A stretch of 64,000 nucleotides of DNA from CALHVX01 sp964640725 (GTDB lineage: Bacteria; Pseudomonadota; Gammaproteobacteria; Pseudomonadales; Azotimanducaceae). The stretch covers positions 1 to 64,000 of the forward strand of contig CAZXIJ010000021.1 of NCBI GenBank assembly GCA_964640725.1, in the 5' to 3' direction. Below, in pieces: positions 44,927-54,065 of this stretch. Each line of letters opens with the position of its first letter. The first letter of the stretch is position 1. Made by a program: the position numbers and the translations under genes. Below the pieces are notes generated by a model that was not told the DNA's origin, searched no databases, and was given only the letters and a program-made list of their open reading frames with translations.

Positions 44927-45090
44927 AGCAATGGTCCGAAGGCAGAGTGTCAGCTTGACTGCCGGCAGCGCTTTCATCAAGAGAATTGCTGCCAGGTGCT
45001 GTCGTTCTGTTCGCCATTCTGCAGGCTGGTTCAAGTTGAGTTAAGGCATAATTAGATAGCCTGCGCTCACTTCCATCGAGGGTTTACGCC

Positions 45091-45744
45091 GTGCGTTTTA
45101 TCGCGATTTCTTTGTGTGTTTTTCTGACTGCCTGCACCACCAACCCCTACACCGGGGAGCGCGAAGCTTCCAACAAGGCCAAGGCCGCTGCCATCGGCGC
45201 CGGGATCGGCGCGGTTGCCGGCATCCTGATCGGCGACGATGCCGATGAGCGACGCGAGAAGGCCTTGATCGGCGCCGGGATCGGCGCGCTGGCCGGCACC
45301 GCCGTCGGCGCCTACATGGACGCGCAGGAATCAAAGCTGCGACAGCAGCTCGCCGGGACCGGCGTGAGCGTGCAGCGCATGGGCGATGACCTGATCCTCA
45401 ACATGCCGGGCAGTGTCACCTTTGCGAGCGGCCGCGCGGATCTGAACAGCGACTTCATCGAAGTGCTGAACTCGGTCTCACTGGTGCTCGAGGAGTACAA
45501 CAAGACCTTGATCGACGTGACCGGGCATACGGACAGCACGGGCTCTAACAGCCTGAACATGCGCTTGTCTCAGGACCGGGCAGCAACGGTCGGGCGGTAT
45601 CTGCAAGGCCAGGGCGTGCAGAGCGAGCGGGTCCTGACGGAAGGGTTTGGCCCGCACTATCCGGTCGCGTCGAACGACAACGCTGGTGGCCGGCAGCAGA
45701 ATCGCCGGGTCGAGCTGGCCCTGAAGCCGATCCGCCAGGGCTGA
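45091..45744 (+). CDS. OmpA-family lipoprotein (YiaD-like)
   Basis: 217 residues from GTG. A lipoprotein signal with lipobox FLTAC (Cys about residue 15) is followed by a glycine-zipper region (AAAIGAGIGAVAGILIGDD and GAGIGALAGTAVGAYMD). The C-terminal peptidoglycan-binding OmpA domain has VTGHTDSTGSNSLNMRLSQD, RVLTEGFGPHYPV and NRRVELAL. It anchors the outer membrane to peptidoglycan. A CATAAT -10-like element lies about 40 nt upstream. Confidence 0.92.
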   Translation: MRFIAISLCVFLTACTTNPYTGEREASNKAKAAAIGAGIGAVAGILIGDDADERREKALIGAGIGALAGTAVGAYMDAQESKLRQQLAGTGVSVQRMGDDLILNMPGSVTFASGRADLNSDFIEVLNSVSLVLEEYNKTLIDVTGHTDSTGSNSLNMRLSQDRAATVGRYLQGQGVQSERVLTEGFGPHYPVASNDNAGGRQQNRRVELALKPIRQG

Positions 45745-45764
45745 TCGTTGGTGCGCGAGCGTCC

Positions 45765-46337
45765 CTAGACGCTCAGCGCTTCCATCTCGCCGTCGAGATC
45801 TTCTTCGACGCAGAACTCGCCAAAGCTGGCCTTGAGCTGCGCGCCGCTACTTCGGGCGGGCAGCTCGATGGTCATGGCCAGGCTGAAGAGCGGCGTTCCC
45901 GTGTGCGGGGCTGGGGCTGTTTCGGTCCGCAGATCGACGATGTTGATGCCCTGGTTGGAGAAAAAGTCCGCCACCCGGTGGACAATGCCCGGGTGGTCCA
46001 TGGCCGTGACCGAGACCCGGTAGGGCAGCGCGTTGACGGGCCCGCGGTCTGTGCTGCGCCGAAACAGACAGGCCAGACCGTTGGCGGCGCAGTACTCGCT
46101 CAGCTGGGCCTCGAGACTCGCCAGCGCCGTGACCGTGCCTTTGACCGACATCAGTACCGCGAACTCGCCACCGAGAATGCTCATGCGGCTGTCGTCGATA
46201 GACAGCTTGAGCGCCGTGACCCGCTCCGTCAGCTCGCTGACCAGCCCCGGGCGGTCCTGGCCGATGGTCGAGATAACGGCGCGGCCAATGCGATTGGGAT
46301 CGCTCGCCTCGGCAAGGTCGACGATCTTCTCGCTCAT
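45765..46337 (-). CDS. gcvR: Glycine cleavage system regulator GcvR-like (two ACT domains)
   Basis: 190 residues with two ACT domains: [19 protein letters not shown] (about residues 18-36) and [18 protein letters not shown] (about 110-127). E. coli GcvR binds GcvA to repress gcvTHP when glycine is low, and the ACT domains sense glycine. Its ATG overlaps the stop of the glycyl-tRNA synthetase gene (ATGA), so the two are coupled; a shared link to glycine supply is plausible. Confidence 0.85.
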   Translation of the reverse strand: MSEKIVDLAEASDPNRIGRAVISTIGQDRPGLVSELTERVTALKLSIDDSRMSILGGEFAVLMSVKGTVTALASLEAQLSEYCAANGLACLFRRSTDRGPVNALPYRVSVTAMDHPGIVHRVADFFSNQGINIVDLRTETAPAPHTGTPLFSLAMTIELPARSSGAQLKASFGEFCVEEDLDGEMEALSV

Positions 46338-47716
46338 GCCCGCAGCTTGTTCTGCAGGTAGGCGGGAAGCTCGGGCACCTTAATGCGTTCCTGGGCCATG
46401 GTGTCGCGGTCGCGCACCGTGACCGTGTCGTCCTCTTCGACGGTCTGGAAATCCACGGTGATGCACAGCGGCGTTCCCACTTCGTCGTGACGCCGGTAGC
46501 CTTTGCCGATGTTGCCGGTGTTCTCGTACAGGATCCGGCCCAGCCCCAGCGCCTGCAGGTCCTGCTTGATCTGCCGGGCTTTGCCGACAATCCCTTCGTG
46601 ATTGCGCTTGAGCGGCAGGACCGCCGCCTTGATCGGTGACAGGTGCGGCTTGAAGGCCAGTACGGTGCGCTCGTTGCCGTTGTCGAGGGTCTCGACCCGG
46701 TAGGCTTCATTCAGCACGGCCAGCACCCCGCGATCGACCCCCGCGGAGGGCTCGATGACGTAGGGCACCGTCCACCCCTTGGTTTCCGGATCCTGCAGTG
46801 CCAGCCGGGCGTTCGAGTCGCTGTTGGGCTCAACCCGGGCAGTGATGTTCAGGTCGTCCTGATGTTTGGTGTGGGAGCCCAGATCGTAGTCGGTTCGGTT
46901 CGCAATGCCCTCGAGCTCTTCCAGGCCATGCGGAAAGCGGTACATCAGGTCGACAGTGGCCTTGCTGTAGTGCGCCAGCTCATTGTCGGGTACGTGCAGT
47001 AGCTCGATGCGGTCCCGGGGCACGCCCTGGGCTTCCCACCAGGCGAGTCGCGCTTCGACCCACCGTTTGTGCCACTCGTCATCGGTGCCCGGCGCGACGA
47101 AAAACTCCAGCTCCATCTGCTCGAACTCGCGCACCCGGAAAATGAAGTTTCGGGGCGTAATCTCGTTGCGGAAGGCCTTGCCGATCTGTGCAATTCCGAA
47201 CGGCACCCGGCGTGAGGTGCTGTCGACCACGTGCTTGAAGTTGGTAAAGATGGCCTGAGCCGTTTCCGGGCGTAGATAGGCGAAGGACGAGCCGTCGTCG
47301 ACCGGCCCGACAGCCGTGCGGAACATCAGGTTGAAGGGCCGCGGCTCGGTCAGGTCCTCGCTGCCGCAGTTGGGGCACTTGCCGTCCAGATGGTCGGCGC
47401 GCCAGCGGCTCTTGCAGGCCCGGCAGTCCACCAGCGGATCGGTAAAGGTGGCCTCGTGGCCAGAGTGCCGCAGCGTCGTCGGGTTCGTGAGGATCGATGC
47501 GTCGAGCCCCTCGACGTCATCGCGCTCGTACACCATGGACCGCCACCAGGCCGCCTTGAGATTGTTCTTGAGCTCGACCCCGAGCGGGCCGTAGTCGTAA
47601 ACCCCCTGCAGCCCTCCGTAGATGTCGCTGCCGGGAAAAATGAAGCCACGGCGCTTGGCCAGCGCGACCAGTTCATCCATTCCTTGAGCGGGCACAGGGT
47701 GTCCTTGATGCAGCAT
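46334..47716 (-). CDS. glyS: Glycyl-tRNA synthetase, single-chain (alpha2) type
   Basis: 460 residues, class II synthetase of the alpha2 form shared by eukaryotes, archaea and many Gram-positives: [45 protein letters not shown], a zinc-ribbon-like CRACKSRW...CPNCGS (about residues 98-117), [38 protein letters not shown] (motif 2) and [14 protein letters not shown] (motif 3). Most gammaproteobacteria use the unrelated alpha2-beta2 GlyQ/GlyS enzyme. An internal ATG at 47680 ([12 protein letters not shown]) is an alternative start. Confidence 0.95.
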   Translation of the reverse strand: MLHQGHPVPAQGMDELVALAKRRGFIFPGSDIYGGLQGVYDYGPLGVELKNNLKAAWWRSMVYERDDVEGLDASILTNPTTLRHSGHEATFTDPLVDCRACKSRWRADHLDGKCPNCGSEDLTEPRPFNLMFRTAVGPVDDGSSFAYLRPETAQAIFTNFKHVVDSTSRRVPFGIAQIGKAFRNEITPRNFIFRVREFEQMELEFFVAPGTDDEWHKRWVEARLAWWEAQGVPRDRIELLHVPDNELAHYSKATVDLMYRFPHGLEELEGIANRTDYDLGSHTKHQDDLNITARVEPNSDSNARLALQDPETKGWTVPYVIEPSAGVDRGVLAVLNEAYRVETLDNGNERTVLAFKPHLSPIKAAVLPLKRNHEGIVGKARQIKQDLQALGLGRILYENTGNIGKGYRRHDEVGTPLCITVDFQTVEEDDTVTVRDRDTMAQERIKVPELPAYLQNKLRA

Positions 47717-47874
47717 AAACAGGGCGCAGACTATACCGGATTCCGCTCAGGGCCCGCAGAAATGCTCACATTTTTCTGTGGATGTAAGGGCGTGCCTTAC
47801 ACCGGCCACAGCGGCACCACAAATTCGGCAGACTTCTGGCGATCTTCGTCCGCGGCATTTGCTTCAATGGCTGC

Positions 47875-48243
47875 ATGAGACGAGAAGACAACAAAAACAG
47901 TTCGAAGCGACACTTTCGCTCGGCAGCACGGATCTTCCAGATGAACGGCGCCTGGTACTTCTCGACCCGGGAGGGCGACGAGGGGCCGTACCCGACCCGC
48001 GCTGCGGCCGAGCGGGAAATACGGCGATTCACCATGGATGTCACGACCCTGTCGGGCTTCCAGGCATCCAGGGGTGCAGAGCGGCCGGCACCGGTCAAGA
48101 CCATCCGGCACCAACGGTTCAAGGAGCTTGCGGAGAGTGCGGCCCCCCGGTCTGACCGGGTTCTGGACATGCAGGGCCACGCCGAGCCGCGTCAGGACCT
48201 GATCCTGGATCTGGTTGAGTACGAGGTGCCGCAGGCCAGCTGA
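47875..48243 (+). CDS. Conserved hypothetical protein (DUF6316-like)
   Basis: 122 residues. The central section NGAWYFSTREGDEGPYPTRA with AEREIRRF resembles a small domain, which I recall as DUF6316, that reads like an SPOR/GYF-type recognition module. The N-terminus is basic and the C-terminal half is not recognised. Real coding is supported by the domain and the intact frame, but no function can be given. The 158 nt before it (47717-47874) separate it from the divergent glyS and hold no gene that I can see. Confidence 0.65.
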   Translation: MRREDNKNSSKRHFRSAARIFQMNGAWYFSTREGDEGPYPTRAAAEREIRRFTMDVTTLSGFQASRGAERPAPVKTIRHQRFKELAESAAPRSDRVLDMQGHAEPRQDLILDLVEYEVPQAS

Positions 48244-48310
48244 CGCCGACGCCTGCGGCGTCGTCTCGCGCTGGTGGCCGGCGCAGCCTGCCTCTATGAT
48301 CGGGGGCAAG

Positions 48311-49957
48311 ATGCACGGGTCGGGGGAGCACGCCTTGCGCTGGAACTATGGGGACATGCTCGACGCCTTGCCGTCGGCGCTGCCGGACGACGCGCCGGCG
48401 CTGATTCACGATGGCGAGGTGACCACCTGGCCCGCTTTTGCCGCCCGCTCGAACCGCCTCGGACGCCAGTTCCTGGAGGCAGGGCTTGCGACGGGCGACA
48501 AGGTTGCCTTTTACCTGCGCAACGGCCCCGCTTACTCCGAAACCCTGGCGGCCTGCTTCAAGGCCCGGCTCGTGCACGTCAACGTCAACTACCGCTACGT
48601 GGACGACGAGCTCTGGTACATCATCGACAACAGCGACAGCCGGGTCGTGGTCTACCAGTCCGAGTTCGCCGCCCGGGTCGCGGTGCTGAAGGACCGCTTG
48701 CCTGACGTGCTGTTATGGGTCGAGGTGGTTGCTCCGGGCGCTGCCCCGGTCAACGACTTTGCCGTGGCCTACGGCGCGCTGGCAGGTGCCGGGAACGATG
48801 CGCCCCTGGATCTGCAACGCTCCGGCGACGACCTGTTGTTTCTGTACACCGGCGGCACCACAGGCATGCCCAAGGGCGTGATGTGGGCGCAGGACGATCA
48901 CTGGCGCGTCGGCGCCGCCGGCGCCACGCTCGCAGAGGACGGCCTGCCGCCAGCGGACCTGGCCGGCCACATCGCCAACGTCGCCCGGGCGGGCGGCGGC
49001 CCGCGGCTGTGCCCGTGCTGTCCCATGATGCACGGGACCGGATTGTTTACGGCCATCGGCGCCCTGGCCGCCGGCGGCTGTGTGGTCACTCTGACGCAGC
49101 CCAGCTTCGATCCCGAAGAGCTCTGGGACGCCATCGAGGCGCAGCAGATCAACGGTCTGGCCATCGTCGGCGACGCGTTCGCCAAGCCGATGCTTCGATC
49201 CCTGGCTGCGCAGCCGCGGCCGCGCAACCTGTCCTCCCTGGTCAGTATTGTGTCCAGCGGCGTGATGTGGAGCCCGGAGGTCAAGCAGGGCCTGCTCGAG
49301 CATCACCCGCAGATGGTCCTGACCGATTCCTTTGGCGCCTCGGAAGCGGTGGGCTTTGGGCGCAGCGAAACCACTGCCGAGGGCGGCGCAGACGTGGCGC
49401 GCTTCACCATCGGCGAGCATTGCAAAGTCTTTACGGAGGACCTTCGGGAAGTGACCCCCGGGTCCGATGAGGTGGGCTTTATCGCCCGGGGCGGAGCGAT
49501 CCCGCGCGGCTACTACAAAGATGAAGCCAAAACGGCCAAGACCTTTCCGGTGATTAACGGCGTGCGCTACTCCATGCCGGGCGACTTTTGCCGTGTGGAG
49601 GCGGATGGCACGCTGGTGCTGCTCGGGCGCGGCAGTGTCTGCATCAATACCGCCGGCGAGAAGGTCTTTCCGGAAGAGGTGGAAGAGGTGCTGAAGACCC
49701 ACCCGATGGTCGCCGACGCCCTGGTGGTGGGCCTGCCGGACGAAAAATGGGGCCAGATGGTCTGTGCCGTGGTCCAGCCGGAAAACGGCGGCGCTCCGGA
49801 GGCGGACACCCTGGTGGCGCACGTTCGCGGTCAACTGGCCGGTTACAAAACGCCCAAGCGTGTTTGGCTCAAAGCCGACCTGGGCCGGGCGAGTAACGGC
49901 AAGGCAGACTACAAGGCGATCACGGCCTACGCGCAGGCGCAGCTCGACGCTCAATGA
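48311..49957 (+). CDS. Acyl-CoA synthetase (AMP-forming)
   Basis: 548 residues of the ANL superfamily. The ATP-binding LLFLYTGGTTGMPKGVMW, LTDSFGASEAVGFG, PGDFCRVEADG and GRGSVCINTAGEKVFPEEVE, and the C-terminal NGKADYKA (catalytic Lys) are all present. It activates a carboxylic acid to its CoA thioester; the substrate is unknown, perhaps a branched or cyclic acid given the neighbouring SCP2-type thiolase. Start is ATG 48311 after GGGGGCAAG; ATG 48296 is also in frame. It opens a group of lipid/CoA genes. Confidence 0.9.
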   Translation: MHGSGEHALRWNYGDMLDALPSALPDDAPALIHDGEVTTWPAFAARSNRLGRQFLEAGLATGDKVAFYLRNGPAYSETLAACFKARLVHVNVNYRYVDDELWYIIDNSDSRVVVYQSEFAARVAVLKDRLPDVLLWVEVVAPGAAPVNDFAVAYGALAGAGNDAPLDLQRSGDDLLFLYTGGTTGMPKGVMWAQDDHWRVGAAGATLAEDGLPPADLAGHIANVARAGGGPRLCPCCPMMHGTGLFTAIGALAAGGCVVTLTQPSFDPEELWDAIEAQQINGLAIVGDAFAKPMLRSLAAQPRPRNLSSLVSIVSSGVMWSPEVKQGLLEHHPQMVLTDSFGASEAVGFGRSETTAEGGADVARFTIGEHCKVFTEDLREVTPGSDEVGFIARGGAIPRGYYKDEAKTAKTFPVINGVRYSMPGDFCRVEADGTLVLLGRGSVCINTAGEKVFPEEVEEVLKTHPMVADALVVGLPDEKWGQMVCAVVQPENGGAPEADTLVAHVRGQLAGYKTPKRVWLKADLGRASNGKADYKAITAYAQAQLDAQ

Positions 49958-50045
49958 TTTGCGGCCTGCGACCGCTCGCGGCGCCGCCTGTTTCTCGATC
50001 CAATATTCCTGCTTTCTATCCAACTTGCGACAAGGAGCCATAGCT

Positions 50046-50828
50046 ATGGCGAGCACACTGTTTGATTTGACCGGCAAGACAGCCCTCATTACCGGTTCCA
50101 GCAAGGGCATCGGCAAGGCGATCGCCTTCGAGATGGCCCGGCAAGGAGCCACGGTGGTGGTCTCCAGCCGCAAGAGCGACGTTTGCGACGAAGTCGCCGA
50201 GGCGATCAACCGCGAAGTCGATGGCCAGGCCGGCGGCGCGGTCGCGATTCCTGCCCATATCGGCCACAAGGAAGCGCTGGAAAAGCTGGTCAGCGATACG
50301 CGCCAGCACTGCGGCGGCAAGATCGATGCGCTGGTCTGTAACGCGGCGGTCAATCCCTACTACGGCAGCATGGGCGAGCTGCCGGACGACGCCTTCGACA
50401 AGATCCTGGATATCAACATCAAGTCGAATCACTGGCTGGCGCAGATGGTGATTCCGGAGATGCGCGAGCGCAAAGACGGCTCGATCACCATCGTGTCATC
50501 GGTCGGCGGCCTGCGCGGCAGTACCGTGCTCGGCGCTTACTGCATCTCGAAAGCGGCCGATCTGCAGCTGGTTCGTAACCTCGCCTGTGAGTACGGTCCG
50601 GACAACGTGCGGGTGAACGCGATCTCTCCTGGCCTGGTCCGGACCGATTTTGCCCGCGCACTGTGGGAAAACCCCGACATTCTGAAGGCGCGCACGGCCG
50701 GGGATCCCCTGCGCCGGATCGGCGAGCCGGAAGAGATCGCCGGCATCGCGGTCTATCTCGCCTCTCGCGCCGGTGCGTTTACCACCGGACAGAACTTCGT
50801 CATTGATGGCGGGGCGACCATCGCCTGA
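50046..50828 (+). CDS. Short-chain dehydrogenase/reductase
   Basis: 260 residues: TGSSKGIGKAIAFEMA cofactor motif, NAAVNPYYG, the catalytic Ser in IVSSVGG and YCISK (Tyr-x-x-x-Lys), and the C-terminal NFVIDGGATIA. A strong AAGGAG lies 9 nt before the ATG. Following the acyl-CoA synthetase, it is likely a 3-hydroxyacyl-CoA or alcohol dehydrogenase in the same pathway; the exact substrate is unknown. Confidence 0.9.
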   Translation: MASTLFDLTGKTALITGSSKGIGKAIAFEMARQGATVVVSSRKSDVCDEVAEAINREVDGQAGGAVAIPAHIGHKEALEKLVSDTRQHCGGKIDALVCNAAVNPYYGSMGELPDDAFDKILDINIKSNHWLAQMVIPEMRERKDGSITIVSSVGGLRGSTVLGAYCISKAADLQLVRNLACEYGPDNVRVNAISPGLVRTDFARALWENPDILKARTAGDPLRRIGEPEEIAGIAVYLASRAGAFTTGQNFVIDGGATIA

Positions 50829-50924
50829 GCGTTTTGACGGCGGCGGAGCCCGGCAGCACTTCTGCTATGCTCCGCGTTTTTGTGGCCCGGCGCGCCTGCG
50901 CCGGCAGTTGCTCGAGGGGGCGAT

Positions 50925-51674
50925 ATGACAGTCTGGTGGTCCAAAGCGATATTGATTGGTGCGGTGATAGCGGCGGTCTTGCTGCCGCTCAGCGCCTTCG
51001 GCTACAAGTTCGACATTCTGGCACTGCAGCCGGCGTTTTCGCTGATGAGCCTTGCGGCCTTGCTCGCCGCGGCGCTTTTGGTGCTGGGGATTGTCGCCTG
51101 GATCGTCGCCGGCAAGAAAGGGCTGAGCGGCGAACGCGGCGGTATCGCGACCGGGCTGCTGATCAGCCTCGCGATCGTTGCGTTTTTGGGCATGCAGTAT
51201 CAGACCGCGCAGTCAGTGCCCTATATCCACAACATCAGTACCGATACCGCGGACCCGCCAGCCTTCGACAAGGTCATCGCGATCCGCAAAGCCTTTGAGC
51301 GCCCGGATCGGAAGGTGAATTCCCTGGCCTACGATGCCGACAAGCTGGCACCGGAGCAGCTCCCGGCCTATCCGCAGGTCAAGACCCTGACCGTGCCCGA
51401 GACCCAGGCGCCGACCCTGGCAGCCAGCGAGGCCGTGTTGCGGGAGATGGGGCTGGAAATCGTTAACGTCGACGAGGCGGCGGGCCGCATCGAAGCCACG
51501 GCCACGACCTTCTGGTTCGGCTTCAAGGACGATGTGGTGGTTCGGGTCCGGGAAGGCAGCGATGGCAGCGATGTGGATGTGCGCAGCGTGTCCCGGGTCG
51601 GCGAGAGCGATCTGGGCGCCAACGCCGCGCGCATTCTCAAGTTCCTGGATGGGCTCAGGGCGCGGGTCGGCTAG
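50925..51674 (+). CDS. DUF1499 family membrane protein
   Basis: 249 residues. Three N-terminal transmembrane helices (about 8-28, 36-60 and 75-95) are followed by a DUF1499 domain: HNISTDTADPPAF, then the ETQAPTLAASEAV region, ATATTFWFGFKDDVVVRVR and DVRSVSRVGESDLGANAARI. The family's function is unknown. Start is ATG 50925, shortly after the sequence GAGGGGGCG. It stands alone between the SDR gene and a convergent phosphodiesterase gene. Confidence 0.88.
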   Translation: MTVWWSKAILIGAVIAAVLLPLSAFGYKFDILALQPAFSLMSLAALLAAALLVLGIVAWIVAGKKGLSGERGGIATGLLISLAIVAFLGMQYQTAQSVPYIHNISTDTADPPAFDKVIAIRKAFERPDRKVNSLAYDADKLAPEQLPAYPQVKTLTVPETQAPTLAASEAVLREMGLEIVNVDEAAGRIEATATTFWFGFKDDVVVRVREGSDGSDVDVRSVSRVGESDLGANAARILKFLDGLRARVG

Positions 51675-51692
51675 GCTTCCCGCGCGGCGGGG

Positions 51693-52178
51693 TCAGAACT
51701 TCAGCAACTCGGCGTCCAGGGTCGCCAGATCCACGACGCCGATCGCGTTGTAGCCTTTCATGTGCCCGGCGCATTCGCCCGGGTTGAAGATCAGCGTGCG
51801 GTTGCGTACTTCGTGGCGGTGGCGATGTGTGTGGCCATGCAGCGCCAGCTCATGGTGCTGCGCCAGGTGCCCGTTAAATTCCAAAGGGTCGTGAACGACG
51901 ATGATCCGCCGTTCGTGCCAGACCAGTTCCAGCGGCGGCTCCGCGAAGGTAAAGCCGTGGCGAGCGATGGCCGCTTCCAGGCTCTCGCGCTCCTCGTCGT
52001 TGTTGCCGAACACGCCGGTCAGCGGCACCTTCAGACCGGCAAGGGCATCCAGGGTTTTGGCCTGGGAGATATCGCCGGTGTGAATGACCCGCTCCACCCC
52101 TGATTCGTTGAACAGCTCAACGATGCGCCGGACGTTCTTCAGATTATTGTGCGTGTCGCTGACGACGCCAATGCGCAT
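51693..52178 (-). CDS. YfcE/MJ0936-type metallophosphoesterase
   Basis: 161 residues: MRIGVVSDTHNN with the first metal ligands, HTGDI, GVFGNNDEER, VVHDP and LHGHTHRHR. These make a small calcineurin-like phosphodiesterase of the YfcE/MJ0936 type. The physiological substrate is not known for most members. It lies 12 nt downstream of the thiolase gene on the same strand. Confidence 0.9.
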   Translation of the reverse strand: MRIGVVSDTHNNLKNVRRIVELFNESGVERVIHTGDISQAKTLDALAGLKVPLTGVFGNNDEERESLEAAIARHGFTFAEPPLELVWHERRIIVVHDPLEFNGHLAQHHELALHGHTHRHRHEVRNRTLIFNPGECAGHMKGYNAIGVVDLATLDAELLKF

Positions 52179-52190
52179 GAGGGGCCGGCG

Positions 52191-53336
52191 TCAGGACGCT
52201 TTCTCGAGAATGTGGATGCCGCAGGCGCTGCCCAGCCCGATGACGTGGGTCATGCCAATACGCGCGCCCTGAACCTGCCGCTCGCCGGCTTCCCCGCGAA
52301 GGTGCGTGGACACTTCGTAAATGTTGGCAATGCCCGTTGCGCCCAGGGGGTGTCCCTTGGAGAGCAGCCCGCCGGAAACGTTGACGGGAATTCGACCGCC
52401 CAGGCTGGTCTCGCCGTCGTCGATCAGCTTGCCGGCTTCGCCGTCGCCGCACAGGCCCAGATTTTCGTAGTGCAGGATCTCGGCAGTGGCGAAGCAGTCA
52501 TGCAGCTCCACCAGGTCGATCTCGTCCGGTCCGAGCCCCGCCATCTCGTAGGCGGCCTTGGCGGCCAGGCGCGTGCAGGAGTTGACGTCGGGCATGACCA
52601 GGTCGCGTTCCTGCCATGGATCCGAGGTCAGGACCGAGGCCCGGATCTTTACCGCGCGTTTCAACAGACCGAGTTCCTTGACCTTCTTCTCGGAGCAGAT
52701 CACCGCAGCGGCCGAGCCGTCGACGTTCACTGAACACATCAGCTTGGTGTTCGGGTAGGAAATCATCTCGGCGTTCATGACCGTCTCCAGCGGTGTCTCG
52801 ATCTGATACATCGCCTTCGGGTTCATGGTGGAGTGATGATGATTCTTGACCGAGACCTTGGCGAACTGCTCGAAGGTGGTGCCGTATTTGCGGGCGTGTT
52901 CTTGCCCAGCCTCAGCGAATACGGCCGGCATGGTGCCGCTGCCGAGCAGGCCTTCCTTGGGAATGCCCTTGGCGCCGCCGCCGCCCCCCAGCAACCCTTT
53001 GCCCATCTGCTCGACGCCGACCGCGAGCACGCAGTCATACAGGCCGGCCTTCACCGCGGTCCAGGCCTCCCGAAAGGCCGTGGCGCCGGTCGCGCAGGCA
53101 TTGGCGACGTTGACGACGGGAATGCCGGTCTGGCCGATCTGCTGCAGCATGCGCTGCCCGACCATGCCGCTGGCCTGTCCCAGGTTGCCGCTGTAGAGCG
53201 CCTGCATGTCGTGAATCGTCAGGCCGCAGTCGTCGAGGGCCAGCAACGCGGACTCCGCGGCGATCTCGGGCACGGATCTGTCCGGGAAGCGCCCGAACTT
53301 GATCATGTCGACCCCAACTACGTATGCGTCAGTCAT
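52191..53336 (-). CDS. SCP2-type thiolase / acetyl-CoA acetyltransferase family protein
   Basis: 381 residues. The nucleophile region VANACATGATAFREAW, ELHDCFATAEILHYENLGLC, SKGHPLGATG and the C-terminal GSACGIHILE are the conserved thiolase blocks, so catalytic Cys and His residues appear intact. SCP2-type thiolases cleave 3-ketoacyl-CoA, and some act as retro-aldolases on sterol side chains when partnered with a DUF35 protein. Exactly such a DUF35 gene lies 26 nt upstream on the same strand. Confidence 0.92.
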   Translation of the reverse strand: MTDAYVVGVDMIKFGRFPDRSVPEIAAESALLALDDCGLTIHDMQALYSGNLGQASGMVGQRMLQQIGQTGIPVVNVANACATGATAFREAWTAVKAGLYDCVLAVGVEQMGKGLLGGGGGAKGIPKEGLLGSGTMPAVFAEAGQEHARKYGTTFEQFAKVSVKNHHHSTMNPKAMYQIETPLETVMNAEMISYPNTKLMCSVNVDGSAAAVICSEKKVKELGLLKRAVKIRASVLTSDPWQERDLVMPDVNSCTRLAAKAAYEMAGLGPDEIDLVELHDCFATAEILHYENLGLCGDGEAGKLIDDGETSLGGRIPVNVSGGLLSKGHPLGATGIANIYEVSTHLRGEAGERQVQGARIGMTHVIGLGSACGIHILEKAS

Positions 53337-53362
53337 CGTCTAGCTCCCTGAAAGTGTGCCGG

Positions 53363-53800
53363 TCAGGCTTTAGGCTGAAAAAAGTAGGACAGGTAGCGGT
53401 TGCCTTCCTTGTCCTTGCGGCCGAGGGCGTCCTGGTAGACGACTTCGACGGGCATGTCGAAGGCGATCGCCTCTGGATCCGGCTCGACGTTGATGAGGTT
53501 GCCCTTGATTGCCGTACCGTCGTCCAGATCAACCACGGCGCTGACGTAGGGCACTTCGATGCCCGGAAAGGATCGGTGCACGATGCTGTAGGCGTAGAGC
53601 TTGCCGCTGTTCGGCAGCGTCACGGTCTTCATCTGCTCCCGCGCGCCGCACTTTGAGCAGACGTTGCGCTCGCCCAGGTAGGTCGCGCCGCAGTCCCCGC
53701 ACTGGTATCCCTCCAGGTAGGGATCGCCTTCATCGGGAATCTTCAGATACGGCACAGCCGGCAATGGCTTCGACACGCTGCTCTCCTTCTTCATCTGCAC
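53363..53800 (-). CDS. Zn-ribbon OB-fold protein (DUF35 family)
   Basis: 145 residues. A rubredoxin-like zinc ribbon (CGDCGATY and CSKCGARE, about residues 34-55) is followed by an OB-fold (LYAYSIVHRSFPGIEVPYVSAV, DLDDGTAIKGNL). DUF35 proteins form complexes with SCP2-type thiolases or aldolases and help bind acyl-CoA. It is transcribed just before the thiolase gene, which supports that partnership. Start ATG 53800 or 53794. Confidence 0.9.
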   Translation of the reverse strand: MQMKKESSVSKPLPAVPYLKIPDEGDPYLEGYQCGDCGATYLGERNVCSKCGAREQMKTVTLPNSGKLYAYSIVHRSFPGIEVPYVSAVVDLDDGTAIKGNLINVEPDPEAIAFDMPVEVVYQDALGRKDKEGNRYLSYFFQPKA

Positions 53801-53831
53801 ATCAGCTTACACCGAAGGCTATGGCTGGGCA

Positions 53832-53995
53832 GAGGGGGTTTGGGGGGGGGGGGGGGGGGGGGGGGGGGACGGGGGGTGGGGGGAGGGGCCCAACCCGCCN
53901 NNNNNNNNNCCCCCCGGGCCCCCGCCCCCGGCCCCCCGCCCCCCCCCCCCCCCCGCCCGCCCCCCCCCCCCCCCCCCCAACCCCCCTCCACTGCC
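53832..53995. other. Low-complexity G/C tracts around a 10-N gap (probable assembly artefact)
   Basis: Long near-pure G runs precede the Ns at 53900-53909 and long C runs follow. The sequence is too simple to be trusted and holds no readable gene; predicted frames here are poly-Gly/Pro. The true sequence between the DUF35 and MarR genes is unresolved. Confidence 0.85.
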
Positions 53996-54025
53996 CAGCG
54001 ATATTGATGGTGGGAGGTGAGGAAA

Positions 54026-54047
54026 ATATGTTGCGTATGCAATATAG
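54026..54047 (+). promoter_or_regulatory. Candidate MarR operator overlapping a -10 element
   Basis: ATATgTTGC-gtat-GCAAtATAG is an imperfect inverted repeat of the TTGC/GCAA type often bound by MarR proteins, 18 nt before the marR start. TATAGT (54043-54048) overlaps its right arm as a possible -10. This fits autorepression of the MarR-MATE operon, as inference. Confidence 0.45.
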
Positions 54048-54065
54048 TGCCGCCTGGGCAGAAGC

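Noticed and set aside
53832..53995. G-quadruplex-forming or phase-variable poly-G tract
   Set aside because: The runs are far too long, irregular and placed around Ns; an assembly or base-calling artefact is much more likely.
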